NCBI GenBank assembly: GCA_025210795.1
Contig: JAOAQZ010000005.1
Span: forward strand, 90,107 to 154,106
From: Cohaesibacter sp.
GTDB taxonomy: Bacteria > Pseudomonadota > Alphaproteobacteria > Rhizobiales > Cohaesibacteraceae
Length of the DNA: 64,000 nucleotides
Reading direction: 5' to 3'
The notes beneath the pieces are model-generated. The model searched no databases. It was given only the letters and a program-made list of their open reading frames with translations, and had not been told where the DNA came from. The translations under genes were made by a program, and so were the position numbers. Of the stretch, positions 33,016 to 42,673 are shown one piece after another (within the stretch, counting starts at the first letter, position 1; every line of letters begins with the position of its first letter).

Positions 33016-33397
33016 TCTTCATCCTCCTCTCAAGCAGAGCACGAATTTCTCCCAATGCGTCCTCTGATAGGTCACTGTCATCGACCAGTCGGGCAACAAG
33101 CGCTGCAGGTGTATTATCAAAGAGCTTTTCTGAAACATTTTTCAAAAAGCGGGTCTGGTAACTATCCTTTGTCAGCAAGGCCTTATAGATGTGGGTTTTC
33201 CCCTTTTTTGTGCTTGCGACAAATTCCTTTTGTTCCAGAATTCTAAGAATAGTTGCGGCAGACGTATAGGCAAGGTTGCGCTCTGGGGCCAGCTTGGCCA
33301 TGACATCACGCACCGTTCCTTCTCCCAATTCCCAGAGCTGAGTCATAAATTCAAGCTCAACTTCGGTAAGAAACTCGCTTTTCTTTTTCTTTCTCAT
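32990..33397 (-). CDS. BlaI/MecI/CopY-family repressor
   Basis: 135 residues with a winged helix typical of the family: LTEVELEFMTQLWELGEGTVRDVMAKLAPERNLAYTSAATILRILEQKEFVASTKKGKTHIYKAL. The C-terminal dimerisation domain follows. Such repressors are inactivated by an M56 protease, here encoded by the overlapping downstream gene. No beta-lactamase or other obvious target lies beside it; the regulon is unknown. Confidence 0.88.
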   Translation of the reverse strand: MRKKKKSEFLTEVELEFMTQLWELGEGTVRDVMAKLAPERNLAYTSAATILRILEQKEFVASTKKGKTHIYKALLTKDSYQTRFLKNVSEKLFDNTPAALVARLVDDSDLSEDALGEIRALLERRMKNDTGRDDI

Positions 33398-33529
33398 AGG
33401 AATTCCCGTTGGCAGACATGCTATGCGTGAGCACCCAGTACATACGAAAGTTTTCGCAGATCCAAGTCTTTTTTATAAAGTTATGATCTCTCACGGCTTT
33501 TTAGTCTGCTCCGATCCTGTCCAGATTGC

Positions 33530-33808
33530 CTAAACCTTCCAAAAGCAGAAAATACCCCATGCAATGGCCAGCCCCAGCGGCGCCCATAGGGGCATGCCGA
33601 TCAGGCCAAGCCATGCAAGGAAAATATAGACGCTGCCCAAAAGCGAGATGAACAGGCGGTCGCCACGGGTGGTGGTCAGGCCAAGAACGCCCGTTCGCTC
33701 ATCACCGCCGGGTTTGCGGATTTCAAGAATAGTCAAAACTGCCATGGCAGAAAAGATACCGATAAAGACCAGTGCCGTTGGCCAGGTCCATGCCATCCAA
33801 CTCAGCAT
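33530..33808 (-). CDS. glpU: Small membrane protein of the glycerol ABC transporter (DUF2160)
   Basis: 92 residues with three hydrophobic segments (TALVFIGIFSAMAVLTIL, LFISLLGSVYIFLAWLGLIG, APLGLAIAWGIFCFW). It matches the DUF2160 proteins encoded with glycerol ABC transporters in rhizobia and related bacteria. It is the last gene of the operon, its start overlapping the permease stop by one base. Its function in transport is not established. Confidence 0.8.
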   Translation of the reverse strand: MLSWMAWTWPTALVFIGIFSAMAVLTILEIRKPGGDERTGVLGLTTTRGDRLFISLLGSVYIFLAWLGLIGMPLWAPLGLAIAWGIFCFWKV

Positions 33809-34605
33809 TACACCCTCCCCAGGGCAAAGCCCTTGGCAATATAATTGCGCACAAAGTAAATCACGATTGCTCCTGGAATGATGGTCAGTGCTCCGGCGGC
33901 GGCCAGTAACCCCAGCTCATATCCAGCGCTTGAGGCTGTCTTGGTCATGGTGGCGGCAATGGGCTTGGCGGCGACGGCTGTGAGGGTCTTGGCCAGCAGC
34001 AATTCCACCCATGAGAACATGAAACAGAAGAAGGCAGCCACCCCGACGCCCGAACTGATGGTGGGCAGGAAGATGGTGGCAAAGAAGCGAGGGAAGGAAT
34101 AGCCATCAACAAAGGCGGTCTCGTCCAGCTCTTTAGGCACGCCGCCCATGAACCCTTCCAAAATCCAGACAGCAAGCGGGATATTAAACAGGCAATGGGC
34201 AAGGGCCACAGCCAGATGGGTGTCAAACAGCCCAATTGCCGAATAAAGCTGGAAGAAGGGTAGTGCAAAGACCGCAGCTGGGGCCATGCGGTTGGTTAGC
34301 AGCCAGAAGAAGAGCTGTTTGTCGCCCAAAAACTTGTAGCGCGAGAAGGCATAAGCGGCAGGCAGCGCGACCACAACCGAAATGATCGTATTGATGATCA
34401 CATAGGTGATGGAATTGATATAGCCCCAATACCATGTGGGATCGGTGAAAATGACCCGGTAATTGTCAAGCGTCCAAGTTTGGGGAAAGAGCGAGAAGCC
34501 CGCAAGGATCTCACCTGTCGTCTTGAAGCTCATCGCCACCAGCCAATAAATGGGCAGCATTAGAAAGAGGATATAGATGATCGGAATCAGATGTCTTTTT
34601 TTCAT
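33808..34605 (-). CDS. glpQ: Glycerol ABC transporter permease
   Basis: 265 residues from the ATG at 34605, which has GGAGAAGAG upstream; the frame extends 30 nt further without such a site. It shows about six transmembrane helices and the ABC permease EAA loop (DETAFVDGYSFPRFFATIFLP), which docks to the ATPases. It belongs to the MalG-like branch of carbohydrate permeases. It would form the channel with the neighbouring permease. The gene name follows the rhizobial glpSTPQUV usage, not the E. coli glpQ phosphodiesterase. Confidence 0.85.
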   Translation of the reverse strand: MKKRHLIPIIYILFLMLPIYWLVAMSFKTTGEILAGFSLFPQTWTLDNYRVIFTDPTWYWGYINSITYVIINTIISVVVALPAAYAFSRYKFLGDKQLFFWLLTNRMAPAAVFALPFFQLYSAIGLFDTHLAVALAHCLFNIPLAVWILEGFMGGVPKELDETAFVDGYSFPRFFATIFLPTISSGVGVAAFFCFMFSWVELLLAKTLTAVAAKPIAATMTKTASSAGYELGLLAAAGALTIIPGAIVIYFVRNYIAKGFALGRV

Positions 34606-34621
34606 GATCTCTTCTCCTGTC

Positions 34622-35485
34622 TCACGATGCGTCATCTTTGGTCATCAAGGTATAAAAGAGCCAAGAGACCAGAAGGGTGATAGCGAAATAGATGAGGGAC
34701 ATGGCAGCTGCTGGCCCAAGGTCAAATTGTCCAAGAGCGATTTTGACCAGATCAATGGACAGCAGGGTTGTCGAATTGCCCGGCCCGCCACCGGTTAGCG
34801 TGAAGGGTTCGGTATAGATATTAAAGCTGTCCATGAAGCGCAGCAGGATTGCGATGGTCAGAACCTGCTTCATTTTTGGCAACTGGATATAGCGAAAGAC
34901 CGACCATTTGGAAGCGCCATCTACCTCGGCTGCCTGATAAAAGGCATCGGGGATGGAGACAAGGCCAGCATAGCTGAGCAAAACGACCAGAGAGGTCCAG
35001 TGCCAGACATCCATGATGATGATGGTTACCCATGCGGCAAAGGGGTCTTGGGTCATGTTGTAATCAATCCCCAAAGTATGGTTCATGAAATAACCAAGCA
35101 AGCCGATATCGGGCAGGGTGAAGATGTTCCACATGGCACCGACCACATTCCACGGAATGAGCATGGGAAGCGCCATGGTGACAAGGCAAACGGGAACCCA
35201 GAAGCCTTTTTTAGGCATAGCCAGCGCAATGATGATGCCCAAGGGGATCTCGATAATCAGAATAAGGGCCGTGAACAGAAATTGCCGTCCCAGCGCATTG
35301 TGGAAGCGTTCTGAATTGAGGATTTGCTGGAACCAGTCGAGACCTTGCCAGAAAAAGAGGTTGTTGCCGAAGGTTTCCTGCACCGAATAATTGACCACGG
35401 TCATCATGGGGATGAGGGCATTGAAGGCAACAAGCAGAAGGACCGGCAGCACAAAGAACCAGGCTTTTTGATTTTCGGTTTTCAT
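34622..35485 (-). CDS. glpP: Glycerol ABC transporter permease
   Basis: 287 residues, MalF-like branch, with six predicted membrane helices and the EAA loop (YQAAEVDGASKWSVFRYIQLPKM). It overlaps the upstream ATPase by 4 nt and is followed by glpQ 16 nt later. It works as a heterodimer with GlpQ in the inner membrane. Confidence 0.87.
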   Translation of the reverse strand: MKTENQKAWFFVLPVLLLVAFNALIPMMTVVNYSVQETFGNNLFFWQGLDWFQQILNSERFHNALGRQFLFTALILIIEIPLGIIIALAMPKKGFWVPVCLVTMALPMLIPWNVVGAMWNIFTLPDIGLLGYFMNHTLGIDYNMTQDPFAAWVTIIIMDVWHWTSLVVLLSYAGLVSIPDAFYQAAEVDGASKWSVFRYIQLPKMKQVLTIAILLRFMDSFNIYTEPFTLTGGGPGNSTTLLSIDLVKIALGQFDLGPAAAMSLIYFAITLLVSWLFYTLMTKDDAS

Positions 35486-36567
35486 GATGCTGCTCCTGCC
35501 TCTTGGGTGGCAATCCAGCCGTCGCGATAAAGGCGCGTTTTGGCTGGATCAAATTGCAGATGGATGGTACTGCCCACATGGGGGGCTTCGTCTTCTGTGA
35601 TGACGCTGACGCGGGTTTCGCCCAGCATGGCGTCGATCACGTTATGGCGACCCACATCAGAGAGCTTGCAGACTGTGGCTTCAAGGCCGCTTGTCCCAAG
35701 GGTGATATGTTCTGGCCGAACGCCGATTTGCGTTTTGCCCTCATTGCCGCCCAGAATGGCCCCTTCAAGCTCAATGGCCTTGTCACCAAGAAGGGCGCTT
35801 TTATCTTCGCCCTTGCAGGGGAGGATATTCATGCCCGGTGAGCCGATGAAATGGCCGACAAAGGTGTGGGTGGGGCGCTCGAACAAGTCAATCGGTGTGC
35901 CGATTTGTACGATTTCACCTTCCTGCATGACCACCACCTGATCAGCAAAGGTCAGGGCCTCGGTCTGGTCATGGGTGACGTAAATCATGGTGGCTTTCAG
36001 CTCTTGATGCAGTTCCTTGAGTTTGGAGCGCAGCTTCCATTTCAAATGGGGGTCAATTACGGTAAGCGGTTCGTCAAACATCACCACATTGATGTCTTCG
36101 CGCACCAAACCGCGGCCCATGGAGATTTTTTGTTTGTTGTCCGGCGACAGGCCCGCAGCTTTTGTGCCTAGCTGGTCAGAGATTTCTAGCATTTGGGCAA
36201 TGGCTTCGACCCGTGTTTTGACAATGGCTTCGTCCACCTTGCGGTTGCGCAAGGGAAAAGCCAGATTGTCATAGACGGTCATGGTGTCATAAATGACGGG
36301 GAACTGGAAAACCTGTGCGATATTGCGCTCTGCCGGGGGCAGATGGGTGACATCTGTGTCATCAAACAGGATTTTTCCTTCCGAGGGCACCAGAAGGCCG
36401 GAGATGATATTGAGCAAGGTGGACTTGCCACAGCCCGATGGGCCAAGAAGAGCATAGGCCCCGCCATCGTCCCAAGAGAGGTTCATTTCTTTCAGCGCAA
36501 AATCCTGTGGCCCCTTTGGATTGGGATAATAGGAATGACGCAGGTTGGAGAGGGTGATTTTCGCCAT
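35482..36567 (-). CDS. glpT: Glycerol ABC transporter ATP-binding protein with degenerate signature
   Basis: 361 residues. Walker A GPSGCGKST is near residues 42-50, the Walker B region reads VVMFDEPLTVIDPHLK, and a C-terminal TOBE/MalK-like regulatory domain is present. The ABC signature is LSPDNKQK in place of LSGGQ, so the site it contributes is probably catalytically weak and the paired GlpS site does most of the ATP hydrolysis. It lies 15 nt after glpS. The name is that of the rhizobial ABC system, not the E. coli glycerol-3-phosphate antiporter. Confidence 0.87.
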   Translation of the reverse strand: MAKITLSNLRHSYYPNPKGPQDFALKEMNLSWDDGGAYALLGPSGCGKSTLLNIISGLLVPSEGKILFDDTDVTHLPPAERNIAQVFQFPVIYDTMTVYDNLAFPLRNRKVDEAIVKTRVEAIAQMLEISDQLGTKAAGLSPDNKQKISMGRGLVREDINVVMFDEPLTVIDPHLKWKLRSKLKELHQELKATMIYVTHDQTEALTFADQVVVMQEGEIVQIGTPIDLFERPTHTFVGHFIGSPGMNILPCKGEDKSALLGDKAIELEGAILGGNEGKTQIGVRPEHITLGTSGLEATVCKLSDVGRHNVIDAMLGETRVSVITEDEAPHVGSTIHLQFDPAKTRLYRDGWIATQEAGAAS

Positions 36568-36582
36568 GGGTCCTTGTCCTTC

Positions 36583-37647
36583 CTAGGCTGCCAATTGGCC
36601 GTCCGGGTGGAAATAGAAGCAATTGTTCGGATCCATGAAAAATTCATGGTCTTCGCCAACATTATAAGGGTGCACACCAGCAGAAAGAGAGACCCAGCTT
36701 TCATCGCCCAGCCGGAAATGGGCGCTGCTTTCCGAGCCGCTCAATTCGGTCACCTGTACCGTGCCAACAAGGGGAACCTGCTGGTCCGAGAGTTTGACGG
36801 GGCTGACAAAATGGGGGCGGATGGCCACGATATAGGATCCATCAGCCAGTTCTTTTGCTGCCCCTTGCGCGCTCCATTTGACATTGGCATTGAGGCGCAT
36901 TTCATTCCCGTGTTTGGTGATGGGGGCGGAATTGATGGGCGGGTTTGAGAAAACCTCGGCCGAGACCAGATCCTGCGGATTGCGATAAATCTGCGCTGTC
37001 GGGCCAAACTGGGTGACATGGCCATCCTGCATTAGCGCGGTATAGCCGCCCAAAAGCAGGGCCTCTTCCGGCTCGGAGGTGGCATAGACGACCACTGCGC
37101 CGCGTCCGGCAAACAATTCTGGCAACTGGTCGCGCAATTCCTCACGCAATTTATAATCAAGATTGGCCAATGGTTCATCAAGGAAAACGGCAGTGCTTTC
37201 CTTGGCGATGGCGCGGGCGAGTGCGGTACGCTGCTGCTGCCCGCCGGATAATTCATGAGGGCGGCGGTGGAGCATGGGGCGCAGTTGCAAAATGTCTGCG
37301 GCTTCTTCCACCCGGCCTTCAATTTCCGACTTTGCCATGCCTGCAACCTTGAGGGGGGAGGCGATATTGTCAAAGACGGTCATATGGGGGTAATTGACGA
37401 AAAACTGGTGCACCAGCGAGATATTGCGCTGTTGGGTCGAAAGGGCGGTCACGTCTGTGCCGTCCATTATGATGCTGCCAGAGGCAGTGCGATCCAGCCC
37501 AGCCATCAATTTGATCAGGGATGTTTTACCCGCTCCGGTCTCGCCGAGCAGAACATTGAAATGTCCCGGCTCAAGGCGCAGGGAGGTTTCCTTGATATGG
37601 AGCTTCCCATCCACACGTTTGGTGATATTTTTCAGTTCAAGTGCCAT
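36583..37647 (-). CDS. glpS: Glycerol ABC transporter ATP-binding protein
   Basis: 354 residues from the ATG at 37647 (MALELKNITKR); the frame is open upstream but lacks homology. Walker A GETGAGKTS, canonical signature LSGGQQQR and Walker B AVFLDEPLANLDYK are all present, followed by a TOBE-like C-terminal domain. It should pair with GlpT, giving one canonical and one non-canonical ATP site. Confidence 0.87.
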   Translation of the reverse strand: MALELKNITKRVDGKLHIKETSLRLEPGHFNVLLGETGAGKTSLIKLMAGLDRTASGSIIMDGTDVTALSTQQRNISLVHQFFVNYPHMTVFDNIASPLKVAGMAKSEIEGRVEEAADILQLRPMLHRRPHELSGGQQQRTALARAIAKESTAVFLDEPLANLDYKLREELRDQLPELFAGRGAVVVYATSEPEEALLLGGYTALMQDGHVTQFGPTAQIYRNPQDLVSAEVFSNPPINSAPITKHGNEMRLNANVKWSAQGAAKELADGSYIVAIRPHFVSPVKLSDQQVPLVGTVQVTELSGSESSAHFRLGDESWVSLSAGVHPYNVGEDHEFFMDPNNCFYFHPDGQLAA

Positions 37648-37811
37648 GATGTCATCACCCCTGCCAATCCCTGCGCTGGTTGATTGGTCGATTTTCTTTT
37701 GTAAGCCCTGCATGGCAAATCCGGTTCACCTTGCAGGGCCTCACTCTATGCTGATGCACCTCTTTGTTGCCGGTATGCCGATTTGGCAGGGCAAGAGACA
37801 CATTAAAATCA

Positions 37812-37842
37812 GGGAGCGGGAAGGTGGGGACTTCTCGCTCCC
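37812..37842 (-). terminator. Attenuator-like hairpin after the binding-protein gene
   Basis: A 12-bp stem with one mismatch (GGGAGCGAGAAG paired to CTTCCCGCTCCC on the minus strand) lies between glpV and glpS, followed by a short T-rich stretch TGATTTTAATG. Partial termination here would give more binding protein than membrane components, a common pattern in ABC operons. Confidence 0.6.
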
Positions 37843-37905
37843 TTATGCAGCCAGCGTGCAGGAGGGCAACCGGCTGCATCGGGTCTTTAAGCTCTGGGCC
37901 TTGGC

Positions 37906-39642
37906 TTATTTCTTGGCCCAGCGAGCAACCAGATCGTCGTAATTGACGGTCTTGCCTTGTGGTTTTTCGTTGGCGAGCTTTGGTTTGGCACCGCCATTTT
38001 TATACCACCATTCGGCGTCTTTCTCTTCGTTGAGGCGAGGGCCGCAACCGCCATAGACCTTGGCACCTTCATCAGCGCGCTGCATGCGGGCCATGATGGT
38101 GTCCATTTCCTGAGCAAGGCGATCCATCGCTTCTTGCGGGGTAAAGGCACCGGAATTCACGTCACCGATTTGCTGCCACCAGATCTGTGCCAGTTTTGGA
38201 TAATCAGGCACGTTGATGCCGGTCGGGGACCATGCAACACGATCAGGAGAGCGGTAGAATTCTACAAGGCCGCCCAGTTTGCCTGCGCGCTCGGAGAAGC
38301 TCTCATGATTGACGGAGCTGTCACGAATGAAGGTGAGACCCACATGGGACTTTTTCACGTCAACGGTCTTGGAGACCACGAACTGGGCATAGAGCCAAGC
38401 GGCTTTGGCGCGATCAACGGGAGTGGATTTAAGAATGGTCCATGACCCCACATCCTGATAGCCGACCTTCTGGCCTTCTTCCCAATAAGGGCCATGGGGG
38501 CTTGGGGCCATGCGCCACAATGGGTTGCCTGCATCATCAACTGTATTGTTGCCTTCGGACTTTGGCTTGACCATGTCAGCGGTAAAGGCGGTGTACCAGA
38601 AGATCTGCTGGGCTACATTGCCTTGGCTCAGAGCTGGCAAAGACTGGTAGAAGTCAAAGGACGCGGCACCCGGAGGGGCATAATTGCGCAGCCATTCATC
38701 CCATTTGCGGATGGCATAGACAGCTGCCGGACCGTTTGCAGCACCACCGCGGGTGACGGATGCACCAGCCGGGTTACAAGAGCCCTTTTCCATGCGGATG
38801 CCCCATTCATCGATGGGCACGCCGTTTGGCTCACCTTTGGAGCCGGCACCTGCCATGGATAGCCAGGCATCGGTCATGCGCCAGCCAAGATCGGGGGCAC
38901 GCTTGCCGTAATCCATATGGCCATAGATATCGACGCCATCGATATTCTTCACATCCTTGGAGAAGAATTCGGCAATATCTTCATAAGCGGACCAATTGAC
39001 CGGCACGCCCAGATCATAGCCATATTTGGCTTTGAATTTTTCTTTCAGGTCCGGGCGGTCAAACCAGTCTTTGCGGAACCAGTAAAGGTTGGCAAATTGT
39101 TGATCTGGCAACTGGTACAGATCGCCATCAGGCCCTGTGGTGAATTGGGTGCCCATGAAATCGGCCAGATCAAGGCCGGGATTGGTGACATCCTTGCCTT
39201 CGCCCTTCATCCATTTAGACAGGTTATAGGCAAGCTGCAGGCGAGAGTGAGTGCCGATCAAGTCACTATCATTGACATAAGCATCATAAAGGTTGCGCTT
39301 GGTCTGCATCTGGGTCTGAACGGCCTGAACCACTTCACCTTCACCCAAAATCTGGTGATTGACCTTGATGCCGGTAATTTCAAAGAAGGCTTTGGTCAGT
39401 ACTTCTGATTCATAGGAATGGGTCGGAATGCCCTCGGACAGGACATTGATCTCCATGCCTTTAAACGGCTCAGCTGCTTTGATGAACCATTCCATTTCGC
39501 CCATTTGCTCTTGTTTTGTGAGCGTTGATGGCTGGAATTCCTGATCAATCCATTTTTTGGCGGCTGCACTGTCGGCCTGGACAGCGGATGATGATGCAGC
39601 AATGGCTAAACCCGCGACAGCGGATAGCAAAATCTTTCGCAT
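37906..39642 (-). CDS. glpV: Glycerol ABC transporter periplasmic binding protein
   Basis: 578 residues, long for an extracellular solute-binding protein but normal for the GlpV family. A signal peptide (MRKILLSAVAGLAIAASSSAVQA) precedes a family-1 type binding fold (ITGIKVNHQILGEGEVVQAVQTQ, then YGKRAPDLGWRMTDAWLSMAG). It is the first gene of the leftward operon glpVSTPQU. No glpD, glpK or glpR gene lies in the window. Confidence 0.87.
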   Translation of the reverse strand: MRKILLSAVAGLAIAASSSAVQADSAAAKKWIDQEFQPSTLTKQEQMGEMEWFIKAAEPFKGMEINVLSEGIPTHSYESEVLTKAFFEITGIKVNHQILGEGEVVQAVQTQMQTKRNLYDAYVNDSDLIGTHSRLQLAYNLSKWMKGEGKDVTNPGLDLADFMGTQFTTGPDGDLYQLPDQQFANLYWFRKDWFDRPDLKEKFKAKYGYDLGVPVNWSAYEDIAEFFSKDVKNIDGVDIYGHMDYGKRAPDLGWRMTDAWLSMAGAGSKGEPNGVPIDEWGIRMEKGSCNPAGASVTRGGAANGPAAVYAIRKWDEWLRNYAPPGAASFDFYQSLPALSQGNVAQQIFWYTAFTADMVKPKSEGNNTVDDAGNPLWRMAPSPHGPYWEEGQKVGYQDVGSWTILKSTPVDRAKAAWLYAQFVVSKTVDVKKSHVGLTFIRDSSVNHESFSERAGKLGGLVEFYRSPDRVAWSPTGINVPDYPKLAQIWWQQIGDVNSGAFTPQEAMDRLAQEMDTIMARMQRADEGAKVYGGCGPRLNEEKDAEWWYKNGGAKPKLANEKPQGKTVNYDDLVARWAKK

Positions 39643-40294
39643 CCTAAACTCCTCCCAAAGTTATCTAGGACCAGTGTGAAATCTGGTTCTACTATAGTCG
39701 GAGCAGACTGGTTAAAATGTCAAACTAAAAATTTAGTAGAAAAATAAAAATTTATAATCAATTGAATTATATGGATTATTTTTTGTATCTCTTGTGGTTT
39801 TTGACTGGATGGTAGAGTTTGGGGCCCTACAGTCTCTGCCGTGCTGCCCCTGTCATAAGAGACCGGCTTTGAACTGAAAACGGGCAGCCAAGATGCACAA
39901 AATATAGGCTGCGAGGGCAGGGGTTGCTGCTGCTCATGCGACAGAAGTTCAAGAAAAAATCCATGGTACTTAAGGGCAAGGCCTGTTAGACGATCACTAC
40001 CCTTTAACATAATTGTGGCAAGTCCATTCAAGCCTTGCGGGCTGGGGGCATTCTGCGCATAGTGCGCGCACAGTTATCACCGAAGGATATGATAGCGCCT
40101 GTTTGCTTTTTGCAGATATGTGCGGTGCCCCATGTTGCAAGTCTCTTACTTCCCTTTATTGAGAGGCAAAATTGTGCTTGCGGGCAATATTCATAGTCTT
40201 CAAAGCATACGGTTTGGCCCCAATGGGCAAGGCGCGTAATTGCTGCTATCACACAAGTCGCTCAGACTTTATGGAATGCTAAAAGGTAAGGAAA
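39643..40294. promoter_or_regulatory. Divergent region between glpV and icd
   Basis: About 650 bp without a supportable gene. The first 140 bp upstream of glpV are very AT-rich and should hold its promoter; AGGAGTTTAGG gives a good ribosome-binding site for glpV. The part from 39,820 to 40,290 is the icd leader. Short open frames exist on the minus strand but have no homology or ribosome-binding site. No clear operator was recognised. Confidence 0.4.
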
Positions 40295-42508
40295 ATGGCC
40301 GATATGTCTAATCCGGATATTATTTATACAATTGTTGATGAGGCTCCAGAGCTTGCGAGCGCATCCTTGTTGCCAATCATCCGGTCCTTTGCCGGGGCTG
40401 CCGATGTCAGTGTTGCCACCAAGGATATTTCGGTTGCCGGTCGTATTCTGGCGACATTCCCTGATGCCCTTTCTGATGATCAAAAACAGGATGATGATCT
40501 GGCCAAGCTGGGTGAATTGGTGAAAACCCCTGAAGCCAATGTGATCAAGCTTCCTAATATTTCCGCTTCTATTCCTCAGCTCACTGCAGCCATTGCTGAA
40601 TTGCAGGAAAAAGGCTTTGCAGTGCCAAGCTATCCTGAAAATCCGCAGTCTGATGAAGAAAAAGCGGTTAAAGCTGCTTATGACGCCATCAAGGGGTCTG
40701 CTGTGAACCCTGTTCTGCGCGAAGGCAACTCCGATCGCCGTGCTGCTCGTGCGGTTAAGAATTACGCGCAGAACAATCCTCATTCCATGGGTGCCTGGGC
40801 GTCTGATAGCAAGACCAAAGTGTCTTCCATGCCCGGCAGCGATTTCTACGCCAATGAGAAATCTGCCACCATCTCTGCTGCTCAGGCGGGTGATGCCAAA
40901 ATCGAGTTTGTTGGCAAAGACGGTTCTGTCACCGTTCTTAAAGACGGCTGGCCACTGGCTGAAGGTACTGTTGCTGATGCAACTTTCATGTCTGTGAAAG
41001 CTCTGGGTGCTTTCCTCTCTGACGCCATTGAAGACACCAAGGCCGACGGCACCATGTTCTCGCTTCATATGAAAGCGACCATGATGAAGGTCTCTGACCC
41101 GATCATCTTTGGCCATGCGGTAAAGGCCTGGCTTGCTCCGGTCTTTGAAAAATTCGGTGCCGAGATGGCTGATCTGGGTGTGAATCCAAATTCCGGTATG
41201 GGTGATCTTCTCGACCGCGTGAAAGATAATGCCGACATTATGGCGGCGATTGACGCTGTGAATGCCGAGCGCCCTGCCATGTATATGGTGGACAGCGACA
41301 AGGGCATCACCAACCTTCATGTTCCATCCGACGTGATCATCGATGCCTCCATGCCTGCTGTTATTCGTGCTGGCGGTAAAGGCTGGGACGGCGAAGGCAA
41401 GAAGGGTGACACCAATTGCGTGATCCCTGATAATTGCTACGCTCCTGTTTATGATGAGACCATCAATTTCTTTAAGGAAAATGGCGCTCTGAACCCGGCA
41501 ACAGCCGGTGCTGTGGCCAATGTGGGCCTGATGGCACAGAAGGCCGAGGAATATGGCTCTCACCCAACCACCTTTGAAGCGCCTGCAGATGGCACCATTC
41601 GCGTTGTTCTGGCCAATGGTGAGACCCTGCATAGCCATGATGTAGAAGAGGGCGACATCTGGCGTTCTTGCACCGTCAAGAAAGCGCCGATCGAAAACTG
41701 GATCCAACTGGCTATGGATCGTCAGCGCCTGACCGGTTCTGAAGCGATCTTCTGGCTGGATGCAAGCCGCGCCCATGATGCAGAGCTGATCAAATATGTA
41801 ACCCCTGCTCTTCAAGCTGCTGGCGTTGCCGATAAGTTCCAGATCATGGCACCACGTGCTGCGACCCGTCAGTCCCTGATCACCATCACTGCTGGCAATG
41901 ACAGCATTGCGATCACCGGCAATGTGCTGCGTGACTATCTGACCGATCTGTTCCCAATTCTTGAACTGGGCACATCTGCCAAGATGCTGTCTATCGTCAA
42001 GCTGATGAATGGCGGCGGTCTGTTCGAAACCGGTGCTGGTGGTTCCGCTCCAAAGCATGTTCAGCAGCTGGTTGCTGAAAATCACCTGCGTTGGGATTCC
42101 ATGGGTGAGTTCTGTGCGCTGGGTGAAAGCCTCAACTTCCTTGCTGACAGCAAAGGCAATGCCAAAGCTGGCGTTTTGGGTGCTGCGGCAGAAGTTGCGA
42201 CACAGGGCATTCTGGACAACAACAAGTCGCCATCCCGCAAGGTTGGTGAGCCAGATAACCGTGATAGCCATTACTGGTTTGCGCGCTATTGGGCAGAAGC
42301 CCTCGCGGCTCAGTCTGATGATGCCGAGCTGGCCGCTCACTTTGCGCCAATTGCCAAGGCTCTGGCCGAAGGGGAAAGCGCAATCGTTGCCGAGCTGGCA
42401 GCAGCGCAAGGGGTTGCCGCTGATCTGGGCGGATATTTCCGTACTGATCCAGCCAAAACAGCTGCTGTTATGCGCCCAAGCGCGACCTTGAATGCCATCA
42501 TCGGCTAA
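40295..42508 (+). CDS. icd: Isocitrate dehydrogenase, NADP-dependent, monomeric type
   Basis: 737 residues, the size of the monomeric IDH-II family (usual dimeric enzymes are about 415). Family-typical segments are [34 protein letters not shown] and a substrate-binding region near [17 protein letters not shown]. It converts isocitrate to 2-oxoglutarate and makes NADPH in the cytoplasm. AAGGTAAGGAAA precedes the ATG. Codon use is markedly biased, in keeping with high expression. A terminator follows closely. Confidence 0.95.
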   Translation: MADMSNPDIIYTIVDEAPELASASLLPIIRSFAGAADVSVATKDISVAGRILATFPDALSDDQKQDDDLAKLGELVKTPEANVIKLPNISASIPQLTAAIAELQEKGFAVPSYPENPQSDEEKAVKAAYDAIKGSAVNPVLREGNSDRRAARAVKNYAQNNPHSMGAWASDSKTKVSSMPGSDFYANEKSATISAAQAGDAKIEFVGKDGSVTVLKDGWPLAEGTVADATFMSVKALGAFLSDAIEDTKADGTMFSLHMKATMMKVSDPIIFGHAVKAWLAPVFEKFGAEMADLGVNPNSGMGDLLDRVKDNADIMAAIDAVNAERPAMYMVDSDKGITNLHVPSDVIIDASMPAVIRAGGKGWDGEGKKGDTNCVIPDNCYAPVYDETINFFKENGALNPATAGAVANVGLMAQKAEEYGSHPTTFEAPADGTIRVVLANGETLHSHDVEEGDIWRSCTVKKAPIENWIQLAMDRQRLTGSEAIFWLDASRAHDAELIKYVTPALQAAGVADKFQIMAPRAATRQSLITITAGNDSIAITGNVLRDYLTDLFPILELGTSAKMLSIVKLMNGGGLFETGAGGSAPKHVQQLVAENHLRWDSMGEFCALGESLNFLADSKGNAKAGVLGAAAEVATQGILDNNKSPSRKVGEPDNRDSHYWFARYWAEALAAQSDDAELAAHFAPIAKALAEGESAIVAELAAAQGVAADLGGYFRTDPAKTAAVMRPSATLNAIIG

Positions 42509-42538
42509 GTGCAGTCATTGTACTTTAACAAGATTGAA

Positions 42539-42567
42539 AACGCCCGGTTTTTGCTGGGCGTTTTTTG
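42539..42567 (+). terminator. Rho-independent terminator of icd
   Basis: AACGCCC and GGGCGTT arms followed by a T-tract, 31 bp after the icd stop. Confidence 0.85.
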
Positions 42568-42673
42568 TGCGTATTTTGGTTTTGGAAAGCTTTTCTTCAA
42601 CTTTTTCAATGACTTTGCTTTGTAGAAAATGTGGCGTAAAGAATGAAAAGAAACGAATTGGTTTGGGGTGGTC

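Noticed and set aside
39720..40252. Two short minus-strand open frames (103 and 74 codons) in the glpV-icd gap
   Set aside because: No ribosome-binding sites, no homology, odd composition, and they cover the expected promoter regions of both flanking genes.
40262..42409. A 715-codon open frame on the minus strand, fully opposite icd
   Set aside because: It is the mirror of a strongly biased codon-usage gene. Its translation is rich in His, Arg, Ile and Asn without any recognisable domain, and icd itself is unambiguous. Treated as a shadow frame.
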